Source of the DNA: an uncultured Lachnospiraceae bacterium
GTDB taxonomy: Bacteria; Bacillota; Clostridia; Lachnospirales; Lachnospiraceae
DNA: 64,000 nt
Direction of reading: 5' to 3'
Assembly (NCBI GenBank): GCA_910579645.1
Contig: CAJTVK010000003.1
Span: 1 to 64,000, forward strand
Shown here: one piece after another, positions 26,501 through 33,421 of the stretch
Numbering within the stretch: the first letter of the stretch is position 1
How the letters are laid out: every line of letters begins with the position of its first letter
Program-made: the position numbers and the translations under genes
The notes under the pieces: model-generated
The model's input: only the letters and a program-made list of their open reading frames with translations
Told to the model about the DNA's origin: nothing
Database searches by the model: none

Positions 26501-26530
26501 TGGCATATCCTCCATCCGCTTGATAATATC

Positions 26531-26561
26531 AATATAAACTATTACGTTACGTGGGAGTCAA
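26531..26561 (-). promoter_or_regulatory. MerR-type autoregulated promoter (19-bp spacer)
   Basis: On the minus strand TTGACT (26556-26561) and TATATT (26531-26536) are separated by exactly 19 bp, the over-long spacing that MerR proteins correct by DNA distortion. The spacer carries ACGTAACGT, a small dyad suitable as the operator. The promoter lies 30 nt before ATG 26500, so the MerR protein most likely controls itself. Confidence 0.75.
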
Positions 26562-26652
26562 CACTTTTTTCGAAATTTTTTTAAATAGAACCGGAATACC
26601 ATAAAATACTTCGCCAAAAGCGCAACATACGTCAATCCCCATAAGCCATTTT

Positions 26653-28224
26653 TTACATTTCTTTTAAAATATATTTTCCTTTGCCCTTTCCTTCTACGGA
26701 AATTACAATATTCAGCAACTGCATTGCCTCAATTGCTTTCCCAGCCTTATAATCACCATATCCTAATTCCTTTTTTATTTCCTTTCGACCAAAAATCTGA
26801 TTTAAATCAAATATTTCTATAATTCTTTTCACATTTCCTGCAATGATGGGCGTTAATTCCTTCCTACATACTGCATCATCAATAATCTGAAACAGTAATT
26901 CTTTAGATTCAAACTGTGGTTTTTCCATTACCAAACCGTGGTTTTCTTTCTCAAACCGTGGTTTCTCCATTACCAAACCGTGGTTTTCTTTCTCAAACCG
27001 TGGTTTTTCCGTTACCAAACCGTAGTTTTCTTTCTCAAACCATGGTTTTCTTTCTTGAAAATCATTATTTCTAATTATTGCCTGCAACATAAAAGCATTT
27101 GTTCTATATTCCGGTCCCTGCAAACCAATCGCTTCGAGTTCTTTCCACATCCGGTCTACGCCCTCACCATATTCCTTTACAAAGCTATACGCTTTCAAAA
27201 ATTCCGCAATTTTAGGATTTCTTGAAAAATGTGTATACCGAATATTATTTACTTTCACAAGCCCCGGCAATTTACCAGGACTTTCTACGACAATTCTTCC
27301 GTCAAACATCTTTATTTGAATATCCGTTCCTCGAATACTATAATCACGGTGCGTAACGGCATTTACAATAATTTCCTGACGGACAAATTTCGGATATTCC
27401 TCTTCTGTTACAAATCTTCCATCTTGCCCTAAGTATGTTTTCTCTTTAATTTGTGTATCCAGATATGCGACAGCATCCGTTATCATTTTCAGTATAGTTC
27501 CTTCGAAAATAATATCCTTAACCACATTCATTTCTGAACCGACTCGTTCCTCTGTGCCTTCATAGCGGATAAAGCGTACGCGAGCTCTCGGAAAATATAA
27601 TTGCGGATTTTTTCCAAACAGTAATATTGCTGCCGAACTTATCTGCATCACACCATTCTTTTCCTTTACAAATCCTTTATTTTCCTTTAAATAATCCATT
27701 GGTGTCTTGGAATAACCAATTTGGTCAATGTAATTTTTCACAAAACCTAAATCAATGTCTTCTATATCTGCTCCAAGAACAGGCTTATCTTCAAAAAATC
27801 TTTCCCCCTTGTCATACATCAACTGCATCCGTTCCTCAAATGTAAGTTTCTTGGACTTATCTCCCACACGCATAAAAACTTCGTCTGCCTGATTTGCATG
27901 CACTTCCATGCTCGGCTCTATATGCATTAAAAGCACATGATTCTCTCTGCCTTTAAAATCTACACACTGTATTTTTTCTATTTCAGCTTTTACAGTCGGA
28001 ACACAGAAATCAAACGGCACTCGAAGAAGTTCATTTAATTTCCGGATGTCATAATCCACCCCTTCTATTCTGCGTGTTTTATCAGATATTCCAATCGCAA
28101 TTGTCCCGCCATCGGCATTTGCAAATGCTATGATTGGTATTGCCAACGCTTTCAAATCAATATTAACACTCTTCCTGTCAAATATTTGCATTTCCTCAAA
28201 TGCCAATACTTCTTCTATGGTCAT
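26653..28224 (-). CDS. AlbA_2 (Schlafen-like) ATP-binding protein with internal tandem repeats
   Basis: A 523-residue protein with an N-terminal AlbA_2 domain (about 10-130; FANADGGTIAIGISD, then VFMRVGDKSKKLTFEE). A GHKL-type ATP-binding segment follows at about 275-330 (FVRQEIIVNAVTHRDY, then GRIVVESPGKLPG), and a winged helix at the C-terminus. Residues about 392-433 consist of three 14-residue units built on KPRFEKENHGLVME, encoded by three 42-bp repeats. The family is annotated as a putative regulator or DNA-binding protein; its role is unclear. Base composition is visibly more AT-rich than the flanking polysaccharide genes, consistent with transfer. A promoter is visible at 28356-28384. 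Confidence 0.88.
   Translation of the reverse strand: MTIEEVLAFEEMQIFDRKSVNIDLKALAIPIIAFANADGGTIAIGISDKTRRIEGVDYDIRKLNELLRVPFDFCVPTVKAEIEKIQCVDFKGRENHVLLMHIEPSMEVHANQADEVFMRVGDKSKKLTFEERMQLMYDKGERFFEDKPVLGADIEDIDLGFVKNYIDQIGYSKTPMDYLKENKGFVKEKNGVMQISSAAILLFGKNPQLYFPRARVRFIRYEGTEERVGSEMNVVKDIIFEGTILKMITDAVAYLDTQIKEKTYLGQDGRFVTEEEYPKFVRQEIIVNAVTHRDYSIRGTDIQIKMFDGRIVVESPGKLPGLVKVNNIRYTHFSRNPKIAEFLKAYSFVKEYGEGVDRMWKELEAIGLQGPEYRTNAFMLQAIIRNNDFQERKPWFEKENYGLVTEKPRFEKENHGLVMEKPRFEKENHGLVMEKPQFESKELLFQIIDDAVCRKELTPIIAGNVKRIIEIFDLNQIFGRKEIKKELGYGDYKAGKAIEAMQLLNIVISVEGKGKGKYILKEM
26927..27052 (-). repeat. Three tandem 42-bp repeats inside the AlbA_2 gene
   Basis: Units 26927-26968, 26969-27010 and 27011-27052 are nearly identical; the third has a few changes. 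Each 42-bp unit holds two copies of the partial palindrome AAACCGTGGTTT about 21 bp apart, so there is also a 21-bp sub-period, with a partial copy on the left side. The repeat length is a multiple of three, so copy-number change keeps the frame and lengthens a charged linker. Confidence 0.95.
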
Positions 28225-28278
28225 AGCATTTCTTCTCCCATCATTTATTCTTTGAATATCTAACTATTATCATCTTAG

Positions 28279-28290
28279 ATTAACGTTAAT
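28279..28290. promoter_or_regulatory. Perfect 12-bp palindrome, possible operator
   Basis: ATTAACGTTAAT is a perfect palindrome in the leader of the AlbA_2 gene, about 55 nt before its ATG and 66 nt past the -10. Position and symmetry fit a repressor site. No matching second site was seen, so this is a weak call. Confidence 0.35.
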
Positions 28291-28355
28291 TGCGTTCCCT
28301 TGTAAAAGTTACCATATCTCCTCCAAAAACTTACCTCCTGAAATAATCTATAAAT

Positions 28356-28384
28356 AGTATAGCTTTTGAAGAGGATAATGTAAA
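28356..28384 (-). promoter_or_regulatory. Promoter of the AlbA_2 gene
   Basis: On the minus strand TTTACA (28379-28384) and TATACT (28356-28361) are 17 bp apart, a good vegetative promoter. The transcript would have a leader of about 125 nt, holding a GGAGGAG followed by a short eight-codon open frame (ATG near 28312) and the palindrome at 28279. The interval 28225-28565 otherwise holds only the MITE-like element. Confidence 0.7.
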
Positions 28385-28409
28385 GATATTGAAATCGGAT
28401 TCTACCAGC

Positions 28410-28564
28410 ACATCATTGCATTAATTCTCAAGCAATCAACGCATGCTGTTTGTGCCAGTGCCGCGTTGTCGTCGGTCAACGATGCCACCGCATCGCCTCC
28501 CTCTTCCGCCTTGCCCTGACGCAAACATCAAGCACTGATTACTCAAGGATTAATGCAATGATGT
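28410..28564. mobile_element. MITE-like element, complete copy (155 bp)
   Basis: The ends are a perfect 16-bp terminal inverted repeat, ACATCATTGCATTAAT, which extends outward as AG[CT] on both sides. There is no coding capacity. The element abuts, and with the extension overlaps, the stop codon of the GH3 gene at 28566. A second copy at 59201-59306 matches the reverse complement with about 8 differences over 106 positions. It is probably a non-autonomous miniature element moved by a transposase outside this window, and it may end transcription of the glycosidase operon through its fold-back structure. Confidence 0.8.
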
Positions 28565-28565
28565 A

Positions 28566-30992
28566 CTAGCGTTCTTTTACAGAGGCTTTCGCATAAAACG
28601 CTCTGTCCCTTCCTTCTACCCATCCGTCGTTTCTTATACAAAACTCATCTGTAAGCCTGATGTCCTCGGAAGAACTCCCTATCTCCACACCAATGCTTCC
28701 TTTCTCAATCTTCCATCGCATATCTCTGTCAAGGAATGCCATCTGGCTTGCCCATACGTCAAATACAACCGTCTTTTTCTCCCCCGGCTTAAGCGATATC
28801 CGTTTGAAACCCGCCAGTTCCTTCACCGGTCTTGTCATGCCGGCATAATTGTCAGTCAAATAAAGCTGCACCACCTCATCGCCTTCATACGCTCCGGTGT
28901 TCCATACCTTAACTGCAATCCTGACACTTCCCCGCGCATCGATTTCCTTTTCTGAAAGATACAGATCCGAATAGGCAAACGTCGTATAAGAAAGCCCGTG
29001 CCCGAAATAATACCGTGGCGTATGCGGTAAATCCACATAATTGACAAAGCCGATGCTCTCACCCTGATGCCATGCGGAACCGTTGGGATGGTTATAATAA
29101 ATCGGAATCTGCCCTGCGTGGTAAGCTACGGATACCGGAAGTTTTCCGCCCGGGCTATATTCCCCAAGCAACGCGCCGGCTACCGCCTCCGCTCCGGTTT
29201 CTGCCGGACTCCACGCTTCCAATATGGCATCCAGGCATTCATCCGCTGCGTCGCTGGAAATCGGCCTTCCGTCAAAATGAAGCCCGACCAACGGCTTTCC
29301 TGACGCTGCTGACTTTCTGATAAACGCATCCTGACAGGGCGGCAGGTTGATGTTACTTGCATCCACGCCTTCCCCCATAGATGCCATGGAACAAGTCCCA
29401 TGTTTTCCTCCCAGCGTCAGAATAGCGAGGTCAGCCTCTCTGACCGCCTGCAGCGCCTCCTCAAAACCGGATTCATCCGCCCCGGCAATGGGATATCCAT
29501 AAGCATAAAGTATTTCTGTCTCCGGCAGTCTGTCTCTCATTTCTTCCAACAGACTTTTGCAGCCCGGTTTCTGACGTTTCAGTATGGCTTCAAACTCCTC
29601 CGTTTCATCCGACTGAATATTGGTTCCCGAAATAGTTTTTATTTGCCCCTCATCCGCCTGCACCACACCACTTACTCCGGCAATAGAATTAGCAGCCGCA
29701 TAAGTAGATTCCATCATGCACATATGGGTATATCCGCCAAAATATTTTCTTGCATAATCCGCATGCGGCCCAATCAAGGCTATTTTTTTATACGTTCCCT
29801 TTAACGGCAGCGCCCCATTATTTTTCAGCAGTACCAAGGACTTCTTTGCCGACCGCAGAGAGACTTCCCTGTCTGCTTCATGGCACACCGTTTTGCGCAG
29901 TTCCTCCCCCGTTAACGCATAGGGATGTTCAAAAAGCCCCATCCGGAACTTTGCAGTAAGTATACGCAGTACCGCCCCATCGAGTAAAGCCATGTCTGCC
30001 TCTCCCTGCGCAAATTTCTCTTTCAGCCTTTCATTATAGCCGGCAGTACTGGGCATCTCAACGTCCACCCCTGCCTGCATGCAATAAAGCCCCGCTTCTG
30101 TTTCTGTTTCCCCCACATGCTGCACATGATGAACATTGCCGACAGCGCCGTAATCGCTGACGCACACACCGTCAAATCCCATCTCTTCCCGTAAAAGCCC
30201 CTTTAGCAGGCTCTGCGATGCGGACACAGGTTCCCCGTTAATGGAGTTATAGCTGGGCATAATCCCCTTAAGCCCTGATTCTGTAATTGCCGCCTGAAAA
30301 GGTTTGCCATAAATTTCCTGCAGCAGACGCACAGGCGTGTCGCTGTGTGTTCCATGGATTCCACCCTGTGAATTATGAAAAGCCAGAAAATGCTTTGCAA
30401 CGCTCTCCGTCTTCCTCCCTGCCGTTTCCCCTTTCTGAATCCCTCTTGTATAAGCAGCCCCCAGTGCCGCTGCCAGTGCCGGGTCTTCCCCGTAAGTCTC
30501 TCCCTGCCGCCCCATGCGGGGATCCCTCGAAATATCCAGTACCGGCGCCAGTATATGGGTAATGCCGCAGGCTGCCTCCTGCCTGCTTACCGTTTCCGCA
30601 ATCTTCTCCTCCAACTCCGGTTCAAAACCGGCTCCCCTTCCAATTCCGGCCGGAAAACTGGTAGTATCCTGAATAAATGCCCCGCACAACCCTTCCATAT
30701 GGAAAATAGCAGGAATCCGGTGCGGGCTGTTGTCCATTACGATTTTCTGCACCTTGCGCTGCCAGTTTGCAGCCTCCTCCAAACTGATTATCCTGCGCAT
30801 TTCCAACGTACTGACTTCTCCGATTCCCAAAGGCGTCCTGACTGAAATTTTACCCATATCAGTGTAGTCTTCTCCAAAAGGGAAAATACAGTTAACCTGC
30901 GCCATCTTTTCATCCAGGCTCAATTCCGCCAGAAGTGTTTTGGCCCGTTCTTCCGGTGTTTTCCTGACATCTAAATACCGTTTTTCTTCCAT
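28566..30992 (-). CDS. GH3 family beta-glycosidase
   Basis: An 808-residue glycoside hydrolase family 3 enzyme with the usual domain order: TIM-barrel domain (about 1-330), alpha/beta sandwich (about 365-570), then a fibronectin-III-like domain (about 640-770). VAKHFLAFH (198-206) and the nucleophile Asp280 in GVCVSDYGAVG are visible, and DPRMGRQGETYGEDP is typical of the beta-glucosidase/xylosidase branch. There is no signal peptide, so it acts in the cytoplasm on imported glycosides. I chose ATG 30992 (GGAGG 12 nt upstream); a TTG at 31001 is possible. It is the last gene of the catabolic operon, 71 nt after the GH94 gene. Confidence 0.93.
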   Translation of the reverse strand: MEEKRYLDVRKTPEERAKTLLAELSLDEKMAQVNCIFPFGEDYTDMGKISVRTPLGIGEVSTLEMRRIISLEEAANWQRKVQKIVMDNSPHRIPAIFHMEGLCGAFIQDTTSFPAGIGRGAGFEPELEEKIAETVSRQEAACGITHILAPVLDISRDPRMGRQGETYGEDPALAAALGAAYTRGIQKGETAGRKTESVAKHFLAFHNSQGGIHGTHSDTPVRLLQEIYGKPFQAAITESGLKGIMPSYNSINGEPVSASQSLLKGLLREEMGFDGVCVSDYGAVGNVHHVQHVGETETEAGLYCMQAGVDVEMPSTAGYNERLKEKFAQGEADMALLDGAVLRILTAKFRMGLFEHPYALTGEELRKTVCHEADREVSLRSAKKSLVLLKNNGALPLKGTYKKIALIGPHADYARKYFGGYTHMCMMESTYAAANSIAGVSGVVQADEGQIKTISGTNIQSDETEEFEAILKRQKPGCKSLLEEMRDRLPETEILYAYGYPIAGADESGFEEALQAVREADLAILTLGGKHGTCSMASMGEGVDASNINLPPCQDAFIRKSAASGKPLVGLHFDGRPISSDAADECLDAILEAWSPAETGAEAVAGALLGEYSPGGKLPVSVAYHAGQIPIYYNHPNGSAWHQGESIGFVNYVDLPHTPRYYFGHGLSYTTFAYSDLYLSEKEIDARGSVRIAVKVWNTGAYEGDEVVQLYLTDNYAGMTRPVKELAGFKRISLKPGEKKTVVFDVWASQMAFLDRDMRWKIEKGSIGVEIGSSSEDIRLTDEFCIRNDGWVEGRDRAFYAKASVKER

Positions 30993-31063
30993 TAGTTTCA
31001 ATAACCTCCATTTGTCTGCTTCCTACAGCTTTCAAACTTTCCGGCATGCCGCTTTTCGGCACC

Positions 31064-33394
31064 TCAGAACTTCTCCTCACACTTCTTCACAAGGCACACT
31101 TCCACCTCATGCCTGCTGCCATCTTTAAAATCCGGCAGAATATTTCCGGAAATATGTATTCCGTCCACCATGATTTTGATTTCTGCTTTCTCCAGATGTT
31201 CCGGATTTTTAATGACAATGTGGTAATCTGCATTTCTGAACCGCCTCGTCATTTCAGCACGTTTCCATGCGGCCGGAAAACAAGGGTCTATCCGCAGTCC
31301 TTCATAATCATGTTTTACTCCCATAATCCCTTCGTAAAGCCCCATAAGACACCATGCAGAAGTTCCTGTCGTCCATGACTGATAGGACTTTCCATAATAT
31401 CCGGGATTGGTAGAATAACAGTTCGTAAACACATATGGCTCTGCTCCCGACTGCAGGGATGGGTTTTTCTCACTGTCCGGCATAATCTTTTTTAAAGTCT
31501 CCGCCGCTTTATTTCCCCGCCCTGCTTTGCAGTCCATCAAAATCTTAAATCCTGTTGCATGGCAGTATACCCCTCCGTTCTCAAACAATCCCGGGAGCAT
31601 ACCCGACATCCGGCCCACATTGGGAGAATATTCAGAATATGGAGGCATATTTAAAGGAAATCCGAAATCATGCTCCATGCTGTCCACTGCCTGCAATACC
31701 AAAGGCAGCCTTTCCTCATCCGCCACTTCTCCAAGTACCGCCCATGTCTGGGCATTCAGATAAATCCTGCTTCCTCTGCTGTCCTTAGATCCAATGTTTT
31801 CTGCCTGACTTAAAGCGCGCATATACCACCCGCCGTCCCATGCTTTCTCGTTAATGCTGTTTTTTAAAGTTCTATATTCCGCTGCAAGCCTTGCTGCATA
31901 TTCATTGTCTCCATATTTTTTCATCAGAAGTTCCAATTCCTTTAGCGCCAAGCAAAACTGATGGGAAAGCATTACCGATTCCGCTTCCGGGTCAGTTGTA
32001 ATATTCAGTGCATCATTCCAGTCCGCAAAATAAATACGCACCAGTCCGTTTTTGCCTTTATCAGAAAACAGCCTGTTTACCGCCGACTTTATATGTTCCA
32101 AAACCGTTGCATCGCTGCCATCCTGCCATGAAATACGTTCTTCCAGAAGCGAAAAATCCCCTGTCTCTTTGATCAGCCTGCAAACTGCCCATATCATCCA
32201 GAAGGGCTGATCGGAATATCTCGTATCATCATAAGGATACCATGTCAATACTGCATGGCCATCTTGGAACTGATGCCTTAAGCATTCCAGAATTTCTTCC
32301 TTTGCTTTATCCTGCCTGTAGTTCAGAAGAGCCGCAGCAATCTGCAAGTTATCCCTCACGCCCTTTTTCCCCACAATACAGAAATCAACCTGCTTTTTTA
32401 CCCAGTTATTCATGATATGGTTGATTTTTTCATCCGGCGTATGTATGGACAGGAAGCTATATTTTTGATAATAATATTTCTGTGCCTTGTCAAATTCCCT
32501 CTCTGCCGTTTCGCCGTGCAATAACCCGTGAACCGTTTTTCTTGCTTCTTCACGGGAGCCGCTGATACCGAACACTAAATGAATTTCCTTAACTTCTCCC
32601 GGCTGCAAGGCAATTTTATGCTGCAGCACACCGCCGAGGATAAAAAGCGCCGCCTGGGAATTCGTACAGTCCCTCCCTGCCATTACCACATCCGGGTGCT
32701 GAAACAAAGCGCAGGCGGAGGCATCCGGCTGTGTGATTGTGCTTGTCGGACCACAAAATTTAACCAAATCCCCGTCATAAGCATAAACCGGTTCGGAAGA
32801 AGCCAGAAAACCATGATATTTGTCATGGGGTGCAAAAGGATGTGACGAATCACAGTAAATTCCGTTTAATTCCTGATCAAACTCCGTTTTCATGCACCGA
32901 TACATCTCATAATATCTCGGATAGGAAAAACCCTCCAAAGAAAAATTTACGGCTGAAAAAACACTTAACTTTCTTTCTCTTTTTCCTGAATTATGAATCT
33001 TCAGGGTCCAGACTTCATGATAGCCCCTCTCCGGCACAAAGATACGCCATGCACTCTGTATCCCCTGACAGGCTGACTGCAACATAGAATATCCAATGCT
33101 ATGTATGCACTGATAATCTTCCACCTCCATGTTCAAAGGTCCCACGCCAATATTCCAGCTGACATTTGTTTCATCATCCCGTAGGTACACATACCGCGCA
33201 TCATCCCGGTTAATCATACACATATCGGCTTTCTCACTGAGATAATAGCTGCGTCCATGCCCAATCTGGGAAACCTGCGCGCAATACCTGTCCTCATTCC
33301 ATAAATAATTATACCAATATCTGGGCGTCCTCGGCTCCCTGATCAGGCAGGCATTTCCGTCCTGTGTAAATTCATATACTTTATCGTTTTCCAT
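31064..33394 (-). CDS. GH94 family glycoside phosphorylase
   Basis: A 776-residue GH94-type phosphorylase related to cellobiose and laminaribiose phosphorylases. The N-terminal beta-sandwich (about 1-280) leads into the (alpha/alpha)6 barrel. GVRDNLQIAAALL precedes YFADWNDALNI, where Asp458 of DWND is the general acid in the family. The usual GGGES-type region is replaced by SVMLSHQFCLALKEL, and VYCHATGFKI stands in place of the CHANPW-type phosphate loop, so specificity may differ from characterised members. Phosphorolysis would give a sugar 1-phosphate from an imported or trimmed disaccharide. No signal peptide. The gene is 27 nt after the permuted GH3. Confidence 0.88.
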   Translation of the reverse strand: MENDKVYEFTQDGNACLIREPRTPRYWYNYLWNEDRYCAQVSQIGHGRSYYLSEKADMCMINRDDARYVYLRDDETNVSWNIGVGPLNMEVEDYQCIHSIGYSMLQSACQGIQSAWRIFVPERGYHEVWTLKIHNSGKRERKLSVFSAVNFSLEGFSYPRYYEMYRCMKTEFDQELNGIYCDSSHPFAPHDKYHGFLASSEPVYAYDGDLVKFCGPTSTITQPDASACALFQHPDVVMAGRDCTNSQAALFILGGVLQHKIALQPGEVKEIHLVFGISGSREEARKTVHGLLHGETAEREFDKAQKYYYQKYSFLSIHTPDEKINHIMNNWVKKQVDFCIVGKKGVRDNLQIAAALLNYRQDKAKEEILECLRHQFQDGHAVLTWYPYDDTRYSDQPFWMIWAVCRLIKETGDFSLLEERISWQDGSDATVLEHIKSAVNRLFSDKGKNGLVRIYFADWNDALNITTDPEAESVMLSHQFCLALKELELLMKKYGDNEYAARLAAEYRTLKNSINEKAWDGGWYMRALSQAENIGSKDSRGSRIYLNAQTWAVLGEVADEERLPLVLQAVDSMEHDFGFPLNMPPYSEYSPNVGRMSGMLPGLFENGGVYCHATGFKILMDCKAGRGNKAAETLKKIMPDSEKNPSLQSGAEPYVFTNCYSTNPGYYGKSYQSWTTGTSAWCLMGLYEGIMGVKHDYEGLRIDPCFPAAWKRAEMTRRFRNADYHIVIKNPEHLEKAEIKIMVDGIHISGNILPDFKDGSRHEVEVCLVKKCEEKF

Positions 33395-33421
33395 ATAATC
33401 GCCATGCTCTCTTCCGTTTCC

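Noticed and set aside
26927..27052. Regular repeats that first looked like a CRISPR array.
   Set aside because: The units are contiguous without spacers and lie in frame inside a protein-coding gene.
28410..28564. Element considered as a plain intrinsic terminator of the glycosidase operon.
   Set aside because: The inverted repeats are at the far ends of 155 bp with no T-run, and a second copy exists at 59201, which fits a miniature mobile element better; a terminator side effect is not excluded.
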